From Valencia hispanica (lineage: Eukaryota; Chordata; Actinopteri; Cyprinodontiformes; Valenciidae): DNA of 64,000 nt. The stretch spans positions 47,247,541 through 47,311,540 of the forward strand of contig OY747714.1 in NCBI GenBank assembly GCA_963556495.2, read 5' to 3'. The position numbers were made by a program, and so were the translations under genes. This document shows, in pieces, positions 1-10,074 of this stretch. The notes beneath the pieces are model-generated. The model had not been told where the DNA came from. It worked only from the letters and a program-made list of their open reading frames with translations, and did no database searches. Position 1 is the stretch's first letter. The number at the start of each line of letters is the position of its first letter.

Positions 1-640
1 TTTTGCTAATAAATGGCACAGAATAGCCCTTTACTTTCCCTTTAGAGGGGACACAAACAGACAAACATCAAAAATAAGAAATAACGTTAAAACAAAGAGA
101 TGTAGAATAACAAACATAAAAAAGGTGAAAAGAGGCTGAATAAATAACCGATGTGTTTCTACAAGCAGGAGCGGCTGATTACCATCTTAAAGCTGAACTA
201 TGACCCTAAATCCCAGAGGAGGTAAAGGAGGCTTCACGGATGAGAGAAAGTTGGAACCATCATAAAAGGACAAGGATAGGATCCCCTACTTCAACATCTT
301 TCTAACCACACGATTCGAAGAGGAGCGGCAAAAGCAAAGGAGGTGGATTAGCTGCTGTGGAAAATCGCCTCCGCTGCCCGGATAATGAGCTCTTGGCATG
401 TCATGCACGACGCCACCGTCTTCGGTCAGAGGCCTCCTCGGATTCGTCGCAAAACTGACAGCTACTGGAGATCGTTCCGGCCCGCAGCATCACCATCCAC
501 AACGACTCTCTGAAGAAACTTGGATGATCGGAGTCACAACGGGATTTGATTTCCCTTTGGGGTAAAAATAGTAAAAACTGTACGTGTAGTACAGTTGTAC
601 TTTCTTCCTCAGGGACGAAGCAATAGACACTATAATACAT
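1..640. other. No recognised feature
   Basis: I see no gene, repeat boundary or conserved motif here. The short open frames have no recognisable composition or splice context. It lies downstream of the minus-strand first exon at 4047-4236, so it may be intron of that gene, whose remaining exons would lie left of the window. Confidence 0.4.
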
Positions 641-655
641 CCCAGAGGAAGAGTC

Positions 656-1125
656 CAGGGGTCTCATTTATAAAACTTTGCGTAGAAACCATTTTCAGAA
701 ATGTAGTCAGGTTGTTTTTGGATCATACCTCGCCTCCTACACACCCGCTTTCTGCCATAAACGGTCGATGCAAAGTGCCTGGTGAATATTCTGCGTCGAC
801 TTAAGCCGGCTGATTATGGGGCGGTCCACGGGTAACCATGGTAACTGGGAGGCGGAGAAAGCGCAATTCCACTGAGACTGTAATCGAGGCGCTTGTGGGT
901 GAGGTGGAAGCACGGGAAACCGTTTTATTTCACTCACTCAATCAGTCGTTTATCTATATAGAGCTTTACTCAGCCAAAAGGCGAGCAAAGTGCTTCACAA
1001 TACAGGACAAAAATGTAGTTAGTAATAAGAAAATGTGTAACAAGACAACAAGAGTAAAGAGATTAAAATAAAAAATAATTAAAAAAAGCAGCAAAAGCGA
1101 TAAATATAAAGTTTGAATTACATGA
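656..1125 (-). mobile_element. Non-autonomous TIR DNA element, partial copy
   Basis: It starts with GGGGTCTCATTTATAAA. Its body matches the reverse complement of the element at 23466-24165: the stretch around GGTGAATATTC, the AAAAGGCGA...AAAGTGCTTCACAAT block and the AAGAAAATGTGTAA block all recur. The right end is not recognisable, so the copy is incomplete. No transposase is encoded. The superfamily is not assigned. Confidence 0.6.
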
Positions 1126-1339
1126 TTACTGGATTGGAATAAAAGCAAAACATTAAAACAAAACTAAAATAAGAGTCGGCACCCCTAGATATTTAAAGCG
1201 CGACAGAAAAGGTGCGTTTAAAGTCGACTTTTTTTTTTTTTAAGAATGTATTTTCTGTAGAAACTATTATTTTTGGGGTCACAAATAAATGTAAGAGCTC
1301 CGAGCGACACGGCGTTGATGCAGCAGAGCGACCAATGGG

Positions 1340-2050
1340 GATGTGAGAAAATATCCATACGCCGATATATCACTGTATCGATGTTCAAAAGCAAAGTATC
1401 AATTTTTATTTTATTTTTTAGTATTTGAATGAAACCATTAAAGATGACAGTAATTTTTGTAGTAAAATTAAAAGTATAACTGGTAGTTTGTGGCTGTTTT
1501 CACCTTCTTGGTTCCAGTGTTAAAGTATGAAACAGGTTGGAGTGTTTAAATACGTTTAAATTCAGTTTTAAAAATCAAATTAAATAGTCTTAGTCATAGC
1601 ATTGCGATATATCGTATCGACCCTCCTTTGTGCCAGATTCTTGCCAATCCACATCCTGATGCTGCAACAGCATCCATTGTGCAGCATTATGCAGGAGTGT
1701 CACTGCAGTATTTATCAGGGACGTGTATCGGTATCGCGATACGATACGTATCGTGATACAGGGGAGGCGATACGATACATCGTGATTTTGTGTGAACAGC
1801 GTTCTAAACACTCCAACCTGTTTCATACTTTAACACATCCAGTTTTATTATTAGATCTAGTTGATCCACTGGAACGAAGGAGGTGAAAACAGCCACAAAC
1901 ATCCAGTCATACTTTTTAATTTTGCTACAAAAATTACTGTCATCAATAATGGTTCCATTCAAATCCTAAAAAAATTAAATAAATAAATGAGATATTTTTT
2001 TGAATATCGAAACAATATCGTGAAATAAAATATCGCAATATATTGGCGTT
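1340..2050. mobile_element. Palindromic repeat: two inverted copies of a CGATAT-rich element
   Basis: The left half (about 1340-1620) and right half (about 1740-2050) are reverse complements. The shared phrases are GGCTGTTTTCACCTTC, GACAGTAATTTTTGTAG and GAAACAGGTTGGAGTG. A third copy occurs at 39440-40490. The repeated CGATAT/ATCGCGATA motifs at the tips resemble fish non-autonomous hAT-like elements (family assignment from memory). No protein is encoded. The spacer (about 1630-1735) is not repeated. Confidence 0.65.
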
Positions 2051-2059
2051 TTAAAATTT

Positions 2060-2724
2060 CCTTAGATCCCCAGTATTTATATTTGTACTTCACACAATTA
2101 ATGCGCCAATGAGTGAAATTGCTTTATAATCTAAAGACGTACATATGAACATATTGTGATATAATTCTTAAAAGCAACATGTTTTCATCCAGATTCTCAT
2201 GTCAGAGACGGGGGGTGGGCTGACTGTTTGCGTGTTCCTGTGTGAAGCGTTAAAAAGCCTAAAAATGCTGCTTAAATCCTGAACGTTCCCGTCTCTCCTC
2301 GTCCTCCGTGTCCAGAATGTGTGTGTAAAGCAACAAGCTCCTTATTGTGCTCAGATAGTCGACGAATCGCCGGTGAATGAGGCTCAGAGCCTGGTGGAAA
2401 AATAAAAACAAGCAGCAGCTCTGTGTGAGATTACAGTGTGGATCCTCACAGCTGCTGGTTTGTTGCCTCTGAACGAGCATTCGCTCCCAGATGTTATCAG
2501 GAAGGCCGTTGGTGTGCGACCTTGGAGACGCCGCTGCCGCTTGTTCTTCATCACCACACACATTCACTCAACCAACGAGCCCCAGAGGATCTGGCAGTGG
2601 TGCAGACATAGCGCCCCCTAAGGGACTTTATTATGCTTTCATCAAAGTGACCAGACATCTTACAGGTTATTACGTTAAATACATGACATATTCTACATTT
2701 ATAATGGAAAAAAGAAAGCAGTCT
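2060..2724. other. No recognised feature
   Basis: Unique-looking sequence without a supported gene. The short overlapping frames on both strands lack splice sites or recognisable protein motifs. Confidence 0.35.
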
Positions 2725-3172
2725 GATGTTCAGTGTTCGTCTTTACACTAAATATTGCAAGTTTAAAATGTGTTGTTTTCCATTTAAAGGGGGAAAAACC
2801 GGTTGAACTTGAAGCTTTTTTTAATTCAAATATCTACAGCTTTATTTTTGTACGATATAAAATTCATAAGTAAGTAACCAGGAAAGTGGACAATTTTGAA
2901 CATTTTGTTTATTTTATAACATTTAGCTTTTAATTGATTTAAAATATCTTCATCTTTTGTGCTGTGAGAATTATAGTGTTGCATTTTTTGGAAAAAAGAT
3001 TTGAACATATTTTAAATGCATTTTGCACAATACATGGCATTCTAAACTTTTTTAAAGTTGTTCTGCTGCAATGTATCTGGAAAGTGAGAATTTTCATAAT
3101 TTGTCATTTCGACATATATAAAGAAAAGAATATATCGCAATATAGATTTAAAGCAATATCACCCAGCCCTAA
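2725..3172 (-). mobile_element. hAT-like MITE copy, reverse orientation
   Basis: The right tip reads ATATCACCCAGCCCTAA, the reverse complement of the hAT-style tip TTAGGGCTGGGTGATAT. The body matches, inverted, the copy at 6757-7225: a TTGCAAGTTTAAAAT block, a CCAGGAAAGTGGACAATTTTGAAC block and a GCTGCAATGTATC block. It abuts the TA-rich microsatellite at 3175. It is non-coding. Confidence 0.65.
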
Positions 3173-3174
3173 TA

Positions 3175-3532
3175 CATACATATATATATATATGGATATT
3201 TATATATCTATATCTATATATATCTATATATATATATATATGGATATTTATATATATCTATAGATATATATATCTATCTATATATGGATATTTATATATA
3301 TCTATATATCTATATATGGATATTTATATATATCTATATATCTATATATATATGGATATTTATATATATCTATATATCTATATATATATGGATATTTATA
3401 TATCTATATATCTATATATATATATGGATATTTATATATCTATATATCTATCTGGATATTTATATCTATCTATATATATATCTATCTATATATATATCTA
3501 TCTATATATATATCTATCTATATATATATCTA

Positions 3533-3598
<66 letters not shown>

Positions 3599-3690
3599 TA
3601 TATATACACATACACATATATACATATATATATATATATACATACATACATACATACATACATAAATACAGACATACATATATATATAGT
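3175..3690. repeat. TA-rich compound microsatellite
   Basis: About 515 bp of (TA)n, (TATC)n, GGATATTTATA, (CA)n and (CATA)n blocks. It yields long tyrosine/isoleucine frames on both strands that are artefacts of the repeat. The array starts directly at the tip of the hAT-like element at 2725-3172. Confidence 0.95.
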
Positions 3691-4046
3691 ATTTATAAAC
3701 ATTAAATAGATGGATCTCTTTAAAACCCACAGGTCTCCGCTAGGGGTCGCCCCCTGACACTGATAGACCTCCATCTTTGTTTTGCTTAGTAAACAGACAG
3801 CAATGCGTTAACCTCAACTATTTTTCTGGTGGTACTGATTTACTTTTTAAAGATTAAATTGTTTCTTAAAGTAAACATTTAACTTCCGGGCTTTACCCGC
3901 CGCTGCCTGAACAGAATGACTGCGAGATAAATCATTCCGGGTTTAATGTTTTGGAGAGTTTTCAGCAAGACGACCGAAACTAAATCGATATTTTCAGTAA
4001 CCCGGGTTCAGCACAGCAGGGTTGGTACATTACCGCGGCCACCGAC

Positions 4047-4236
4047 CTGTAGGCTCCTCTTTAACCCGGGGCTGAAGCAGCTGCAGCTGGCTCCTGTGTA
4101 GGTCGAGCTCATGCCTCAAGCCCGACGCCTCCGCTTCGTACACGGACAGCGTCTCCTCCACGGCCGCTAGGATCTCCGAGGCGACCGTGCTCAGCTTCTC
4201 GGTGATGATGCCCCTCAGACGGAGGTTTCTAGACAT
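4047..4236 (-). CDS. Zinc-finger family gene A, first coding exon
   Basis: The first 190 nt of coding sequence start at the ATG at 4236 (MSRNLRLRG...) and end at a CAG|GTCGGT donor. Length, phase and sequence match the first exons at 4443-4632 and 46337-46526: an LRGIITEKLS start, an (I/V)LA.VEET heptad-like helix, and a QLQLLQP tail. The helix is predicted to be a coiled coil or dimerisation segment at the N terminus of a C2H2 zinc-finger protein. The rest of the gene would lie leftwards, and no later exon was found in 1-4046. It is head to head with gene B. It is more diverged (DLHRSQLQ for DRQRRQLE) than B and D are from each other. Confidence 0.7.
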
Positions 4237-4442
4237 GTTTATCGCTGGGGGTGAGAGACAGAGAGCGGGTCCAGCTCGGCCGCTTCAGCTACATCGATGC
4301 AAACTGGCGGGAGCAACGTCACTGTGGCGGAAGCCGGACGAGCTGACGCAGCGCGAGGGAACCGTTTGACCCGGAAGAAGAAGAAGAAAACGACTCCGAG
4401 CATGCAGAGGATGTTTCCACTGTGCAGATGCGGCCAGCAAAC
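4237..4442. promoter_or_regulatory. Shared head-to-head promoter region of genes A and B
   Basis: 206 bp separate the divergent start codons of genes A (4236, minus) and B (4443, plus). The stretch is more GC-rich than its surroundings, with several CpGs (GTCACTGTGGCGGAAGCC, GACGCAGCGCG). No TATA box is evident, so it is probably a short bidirectional GC-type promoter with both 5' UTRs. Confidence 0.45.
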
Positions 4443-4632
4443 ATGTCTACGCCCGATAATCTGAGGGGAATCATCACCGAGAGGCTGAGCACGGCGACCA
4501 GGGACGTCCTGGCGGTGGTGGAGAGGACCGTAGCCGACTACGAGCAGGAGGCGTCGGGCTTCAGGCAGCAGATCGACCGCCAGAGGAGGCAGCTGGAGCT
4601 GCTGCAGCCTCAGGTCCGGCTGCACAGGAGAG
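4443..4632 (+). CDS. Zinc-finger family gene B, first coding exon
   Basis: 190 nt from ATG (MSTPDNLRG...) to the donor AGGAGAG|GTCAGT, ending in phase 1. An in-frame upstream ATG at 4428 would add five residues; the inner ATG is chosen because genes A and D have MS- at the same place. It encodes the family's N-terminal helix: LRGIITERLS, VVERTVADYEQEASGF, then a basic RQRRQLELLQPQ segment. The sequence is nearly identical to gene D exon 1 from DYEQEASGF onwards. Later exons 7885-7965 and 8050-8155 follow in phase. No gene B exons corresponding to C exons 4-7 lie before gene C starts, so B is either a partial duplicate or an alternative 5' module of C. Confidence 0.75.
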
Positions 4633-4689
4633 GTCAGTGGTGGACGGGCAGCAGGAGGTTCAGAGGACAGATAAACGATCCGGCATCTC

Positions 4690-5520
4690 GTTAGGCTTCA
4701 GTTGTTTATCGTAACGCAGGTGCGTCCTTAAGATCTGGAAGCGTGGGGTACTCAGCCCTAAGGGGGGTGGACCGTGTAGGGGGCTTTTTATGTTTGTTGC
4801 TGTTTTATATGTTTATAGTAGGTGTGTTTTCATATGAGATGTATGTCAAAATGTATTTTATCGGAGTAGGCTCACTAATAAACGTACAATATAATAAATA
4901 CACTACATTTAGCTAGGTGCTAACATCCATTCGTCGTCCCAGAAAACAAACACACCGCAACAATAACAACATAAATACAATACAGTAAAAAGATGCGATA
5001 CAAGAGCGTAAAAAATAAGAACAAATAAGCAGAAGGTTCAGATGAGAGATGAATGAGCTGACACCTCGTTAAGTTTCAGTTGTTAGGTTAGCTAGGTGCT
5101 AACATCCGTTCGTTGTCCCAGGAAACAAACACCGCAACAATAATAAATACAATAATAATTAATATAATAATAAATACAATACAGTAATAACACGAGATAC
5201 AAGAGCGCAAAAAAGAAGAACAAATAAGCAGAAGGTTCAGATGAGAGATGAATAAGCTGACACCTCGTTATGTTTCAGTTGTTAGGTTAGCTAGGTGCTA
5301 ACATCCATTCGTTGTCCCAGGAAACAAACACCGCAACAATAATAAATACAATAATAATTAATATAATAATAAATACAATACAGTAATAACACGAGATACA
5401 AGAGTGCAAAAAAGAAGAACAAATAAGCAGAAGGTTCAGATGAGAGATGAATAAGCTGACATCTCGTTAAGCTTCAGTTGTTAGGTTAGCTAGGTGCTAA
5501 CATCCATTCTAGGACATCAC
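4690..5520. repeat. Tandem repeat, about 199-bp unit
   Basis: The phrase AGCTAGGTGCTAACATCC recurs at 4911, 5090, 5289 and 5488 (steps of 179, 199 and 199 bp). It is followed by CCCAGGAAACAAACACCG and by CAAATAAGCAGAAGGTTCAG in each unit. A detached fifth phrase is at 5946, after a diverged block (5690-5800) that repeats CAAATAAGCAGAAGGTTCAG. The repeat sits in gene B intron 1. Confidence 0.85.
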
Positions 5521-5979
5521 AAAAGAACAATGTTACGTGATAAAAATAAATAAATAATGCAACCGTTGAGTTGTATGGTTGTTTTTTAGCCAAGGGCTAA
5601 TTTGCAAACCCAGTCCTTGGTTGGGCTTTTTATTTTTAATAGAACAAGGATAAAACACGTCTCTCCACCTATATACATACAAACACCACAACTGTAACAA
5701 CATAAAGGCAATACAGTAAAAAACACAAGATGAAAGAATGCAATAAGAAGAACAAATAAGCAGAAGGTTCAGATGAGAGATAAACAAGATGACATCTTGT
5801 TAGGCTTCAATTTACTCTTTTTTTTTTAACTTTTATTAATTGGATGCTTAGAAGTGTTTATTTCATGTTTGAACAATTCCCTAATGTTGTGAACCTGTTC
5901 ACACATATTGCAATAAAAACCTTTCTGATTCTGAGTTGTTAGGTTAGCTAGGTGCTAACATCCATTGGTCATCATCATG

Positions 5980-6756
5980 AACTAAATTTAATCAAGGACA
6001 GCACAAGAAAACAATGTTACATAATACAATGAAACAACAAATGAAAACAAAATAAGGTCGAATAAATGTTTTTTATAATAACAATAATAATAATAATAAG
6101 ACTTTTTATTTATAAGCGCCTTTCAAGACACACATGGAAACTTAACAGGAAATAACCAAAGCAAGTTAAAACAACACCAAAAGAAGAATCACAATCCCCC
6201 CCCAAAAAACAAGAAAAAAAAACAAGTGCAAAAAGTGAACAGAGCTCATAAACAATAGTCGGTCTTAAACAGGCGGGTTTTGAGTCTGGATTTAAAAGTG
6301 GACAGAGAGTAAGAGTTTTAGACGGGACAGTGAGTTGGATGGAGGACGAAGATCCATAATAAACTAAATCAAAGTGTTTACAAGGCAATATCTGTCAGAA
6401 ATTACCACCTGAAATGGGAAGTTGCTAAAAAGGTGCCTAAGGCTCATTGATGGCAGCAAACTGTTTTATCTCAAAGAAACTTAAAACAATATTTAGTACC
6501 AAGCTGATGTGCAACGGTTTAGAAAAAATTATTCATTCATGTTTATATTTTATGGACGACACAATATTTCTTAATCGTTCCTAAAACCGACACTTTCTCT
6601 GAAGACTTTAGCTTTTCTGCCACACAACCATCGACTTCCCCTTCGACACAAACGCACGTATCATCAGCGTACGTCAAATACTTGGACACACATCTGGAAG
6701 ATGGTTAATAAAACAAATAAAAAGAACCTGGACACACATCTGAAAATCGTTAATAT
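5980..6756. other. Gene B intron 1, no distinct feature
   Basis: Contains short poly-A and (AAT)n stretches (6070-6100). No exon, transposon tip or conserved motif was recognised. Confidence 0.4.
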
Positions 6757-7225
6757 AGGGCTGGACGATATGAGGCCTCAAACGTATATTGCGATATAAT
6801 CTCAAGCATGTGCGGTGACGATATCTATTGCGATATATTCTTTTCTTTATGTACGTCAAAATGAACGCTCTCACTTTCCCGATACATTGCAGCAGAACAA
6901 CAACTTCAAAAAAGTTTATAATGCCATTTAAGGAACATGTACTGTGAAAAATGCATTAAAAATATTCAAATCTTTTTTTTTTTATGCAACACAAAAATTC
7001 TCACGACTTAAGGAGGAAATTAAAATAAAAGCTAAATGTTATAAAAAACACAAAGTTCAAAATTGTCCGCTTTCCTGGTTACTCATTTATAAATTTAATA
7101 TCACACAAAAATTAGACTGCACATATTTGAATACAAAATGCTGCTTAAAGTTCAACAGGTTTCTTTTCCGTTAAATGGAAAACAACAAATTTTAAACTTG
7201 CAACATGTTGTGTAAAGAAGAACAC
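6757..7225 (+). mobile_element. hAT-like MITE copy, forward orientation
   Basis: Left tip TAGGGCTGGACGATATG, then repeated ATTGCGATAT motifs. The body matches the inverted copy at 2725-3172, ending near AACTTGCAACATG. The open frame at 6944-7174 is low-complexity and not a gene. The element lies in gene B intron 1. Confidence 0.65.
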
Positions 7226-7289
7226 TGAACTTCAGTATTTATCCTCCTTGATGACATCATCAAAATGCGCCATCGTTGGAGGCCGGTAT

Positions 7290-7560
7290 AGTCAAAATCT
7301 CTACCTTTGGCTAAATGTACATCATTTCTACCTTATACCTTTTATATATCACCCACCACTAGGTTAATATATTAAATAAAAAGAACGGGGCCTACAATGG
7401 CTCCCTGTGGAGCTCCTGTATAGATTTTTATTTTTTTAGTCCTAATGTTGTTATCACTCTGCACTGTTTCACTGCCCTTTAGATATGATTCAAACCATAA
7501 TGACGAGTTTTGAGTTAACTTTCAAAGGTTTTGACCCAAAATCACACAAAAAACACTTAA
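7290..7560 (-). mobile_element. Degenerate LINE reverse-transcriptase fragment
   Basis: Read on the minus strand near 7380-7425, the frame gives GAPQGAIVGPVLFI followed by a stop, matching the conserved GxPQGSxLGPxLF block of LINE reverse transcriptases. Flanking sequence is too decayed to place. Limits are approximate. Confidence 0.45.
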
Positions 7561-7884
7561 ATTCGCCCTATATTTTTGTGTGAAAATGTCGTCAAATCCA
7601 AAGGTTTTTGTGGTCGCTGTGTATAACTGTCATTCTTGTCTAATAATAATGTCTCTTTATTCTGATACTGTTTTAGAAGAAGATGAATCATAGAAACCCA
7701 CATTCTTCTTTAATTTGTGTGATTTTACCGCCTGTTTGAGCTGATTATAACCGTGAATAGTTATAAATCTGCTTCACATCGGGCCGTTTTCTGCATTTAT
7801 TGCCTCCATAAAGTGTTATTATTTTAGCCGTTTTGCGGTGAGATGTTGATCAGATGTCGCCTGATTGTGTCCGACAAGCTAAAG

Positions 7885-7965
7885 ACCCGCAGAGCCACGA
7901 GGAGGTGGTTGTTTGTGAGGAAGAGGAGCAGGAGGAGGAGGAGCAGCAGCAGCAGCAGCTCACAG
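7885..7965 (+). CDS. Gene B exon 2, acidic linker
   Basis: 81 nt, phase 1 to phase 1. It encodes DPQSHEEVVV followed by a glutamate/glutamine-rich run and QLT, ending at the donor CTCACAG|GTTTGA. It is the counterpart of gene C exon 2 (QSQEVVVV then E-run then EQLT). The acceptor at AAAG|AC has a weak pyrimidine tract, so the start is the least certain border. Confidence 0.6.
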
Positions 7966-8049
7966 GTTTGACCGGAAACAGAACAAGAACCGAACGGAAG
8001 ATGCCGGAACGTGTCAGAGATCAGACTCTGTCGCTCTTGTTGTGTTCAG

Positions 8050-8155
8050 GTGTGGAGGAGGCGGCGGCACCTGGGGACCTTTCTGACGAAGGGGCGGAGC
8101 CAGCAACAACCTTCAAACTAAACCAAGAAGAGCTGAAGGACACACGTTATGCAAG
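8050..8155 (+). CDS. Gene B exon 3
   Basis: 106 nt after the acceptor TTGTGTTCAG, ending GCAAG|GTAACT in phase 2. It encodes VEEAAAPGDLSDEGAEP and a FKLNQEELKD tail; the basic-hydrophobic-QEELxD tail equals KVKQEELTDPDY in gene C exon 3. It is the last gene B exon found. Its phase also fits splicing onto the exon at 12913 shared with gene C. Confidence 0.65.
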
Positions 8156-8262
8156 GTAACTCTGAACTTGCTGAATGAAGAGCGGATAACTTTCTGCTGT
8201 TACTGAGGTCTGATGACATCGTCACGTTTGAGCCTCCAGGGAAAGTGTTCGATAAATAAAGG

Positions 8263-8626
8263 TAGGGCTGGGCGATTAAATCGATTTTATCGATTAATCG
8301 AATTTTCTGTTTATGAAGATTTCATATTTGGATAAATTGAGACAATTGTAGAAAAAAATCACCAATGCATTCCAAGGGTTTCAGTAGTTAAAAGTGATGT
8401 GAAGGTCTACCTTCATGTTTTACAGATTGCATTTATTTGGACTTTAAATTCAGGGGAACTCCCAGAAAGGATTATTAAAATAAAAGCAAGTTTTAAAAAT
8501 ATTTTCTGTCATTTTAAATTTCTTTTCAGGAATAGAAAGGGAGGAAAAAAATAAAATAAAAAATCAGAAATCGGATTTGGCATCACACAAATAGATTTTA
8601 TTCTAAAGCCATATCGCCCAGCCCTA
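8263..8626. mobile_element. hAT-type MITE with 8-bp target duplication
   Basis: 364 bp, beginning TAGGGCTGGGCGAT and ending ATATCGCCCAGCCCTA, with imperfect internal IRs. It is flanked by the direct duplication AATAAAGG at 8255-8262 and 8627-8634. The 8-bp duplication and the TAGGGCTGGGCGA tip are typical of hAT elements. It is non-coding. Confidence 0.9.
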
Positions 8627-8634
8627 AATAAAGG

Positions 8635-9266
8635 GATTGATGTTCATCTGTGTTTTGTATGCGTCCACGAAAAGGTGAGTCCAGAGGTGGACAGACGATC
8701 TCACTCTGAGCTCTGTAATACAGAGCCAGAAGCTTTCCCACACGAGGAACCTTTCCCAGAATTCAGGGTCGTTTTTCTGGAAGCAAAGAATAAAAGTCAG
8801 AAATCACAAAAAAAGTGAAAATAAAACCAGCTTATGCTCTGTTTTTCTGTCTGTTGTTAAACCTTCCAGTCCATAAAAAGTACCCTTGATGGATGAAACT
8901 GGACAATGGCAGAGCTGTCTCTGTCATTAACCTAGGAACTCTTCTTCATAGAAAGTACCCCTGGGGTTCAATGCTTTTGTCCTAAAAACCCTGTCTTTCC
9001 AGGATGAAGGTATTGATGGGAGTACTTTTTGCATAACCATAATGTTATTTCTGTTTTCTCGGTGCTTATGTGTTTAGCTGTGTATGTTACTCAGGACTCA
9101 AGTAGCCTTTTTACAAAATACTTTTTTTTTTACTCTTTTACTTTTGCTTGAGTTTAAAATATGTCGAAGCAGCGCTACTCTTACTTGAGTACAATCTTTG
9201 GGTGCTCCACCCACTTCTGGTTCTCCAGGAACAGCAGGACTGTGAACGTCGTGGCCAAACCTTCTC
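8635..9266. other. Spacer between gene B exon 3 and gene C exon 1
   Basis: No exon, repeat or transposon tip recognised. It should hold any promoter specific to gene C, but no TATA box or GC-rich start region stands out, unlike the A/B spacer. Confidence 0.35.
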
Positions 9267-9498
9267 ATGACGGCAGAAAAACATTGTCGTTGCAGGAGGA
9301 GAGCCAGCGTGTCAGAAAGCAGCAGTCTGAGAAGAATCGTCACCGAGAGGCTGACCTCGGCGACCAGAGACGTGCTGGCGGCAGTGGAGAGGACCGTGGC
9401 CGTCTACGAGGAGGCGGCGATGGGCTTCAGGCTGGAGGTGGACCGACAGAGGAGGCAGCTGGAGCTGCTGCAGCCTCAGGTCCGGGACCAGAGAGGAG
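9267..9498 (+). CDS. Zinc-finger gene C, exon 1
   Basis: First coding exon of gene C, ending at AGAGGAG|GTCAGA in phase 1. It encodes the family helix: LRRIVTERLTSATRDVL, VERTVAVYEEAAMGF, then DRQRRQLELLQPQ. At the position where genes A, B and D start with ATG (MS-), this exon reads GTG TCA. Translation would therefore use the in-frame ATG at 9267, adding a 14-residue Cys/Arg-rich extension, or rely on upstream splicing; a TTGCAG acceptor-like site lies 18 bp before the GTG. Gene C exons: 9267-9498, 9585-9647, 9731-9872, 12913-13028, 13105-13340, 16528-16595, 20210-21446. Their sum of 2094 nt stays in one frame. Confidence 0.65.
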
Positions 9499-9584
9499 GT
9501 CAGAGCAGTAACTCGGGTGTTTACTGCAGATTTAAAGCAGCAGAGGTGCTGATCAGAGTTTGTTTCTGACTGAGCCGCTCCCAG

Positions 9585-9647
9585 GTCTGCAGAGCCAGGA
9601 GGTGGTGGTGGTTGTTGGTGAGGAAGAGGAGGAGGAGCAGCTCACAG
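9585..9647 (+). CDS. Gene C exon 2, acidic linker
   Basis: 63 nt between GCTCCCAG and GTAGGA, phase 1 to 1. It encodes LQSQEVVVVVG, a run of glutamates and QLT. It is symmetrical, so skipping it leaves the frame intact; gene D appears to lack an equivalent. Confidence 0.7.
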
Positions 9648-9730
9648 GTAGGACTCACCTGGAAACACATTTACCCTCTAAAAACAGTCCCAGAACCTCA
9701 CATATCGGACCATCTAACTGTTGTGTTCAG

Positions 9731-9872
9731 GTGTGGATGGACCTGAGACGCAGTGTCTGCAGCTGAATGATGATGGTGATGGTGATGATGATGATGATGA
9801 TGAACAGCCAAGTAAAGCCTCCAAAGTGAAGCAAGAAGAGCTGACGGACCCAGACTATAAGATGCCATCAAG
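9731..9872 (+). CDS. Gene C exon 3, Asp-rich linker
   Basis: 142 nt after TTGTGTTCAG, ending ATCAAG|GTACCA in phase 2. It encodes VDGPETQCLQLN, an aspartate run from a GAT repeat, then a VKQEELTDPDYK tail. It looks like a flexible acidic linker. The KxEEL tail could be a SUMO-like site, which is speculative. Confidence 0.7.
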
Positions 9873-10074
9873 GTACCAGATCTGCATTGACTGGTTGGTG
9901 AAAATATGTCTGGGGGTGTAAAAAATACTTGAACATGAATCTAGGTGGGCAGAAGCAACAGATTTACCGACACCTTCCAAGGTGAGAGCAGACGGTCGAT
10001 TGAACTGATGGTGTGAATTTTTATGGAACTCAACAGAGACGGTCCTCCTGTTACAACAAGGGTGTTGGATGTAG

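Noticed and set aside
401..667. 88-residue minus-strand frame near the left end
   Set aside because: No homology, splice signals or paralogue; it overlaps the edge of a DNA element.
3284..3709. Tyr/Ile-rich 141-residue frame
   Set aside because: Pure translation of the TA/TATC microsatellite.
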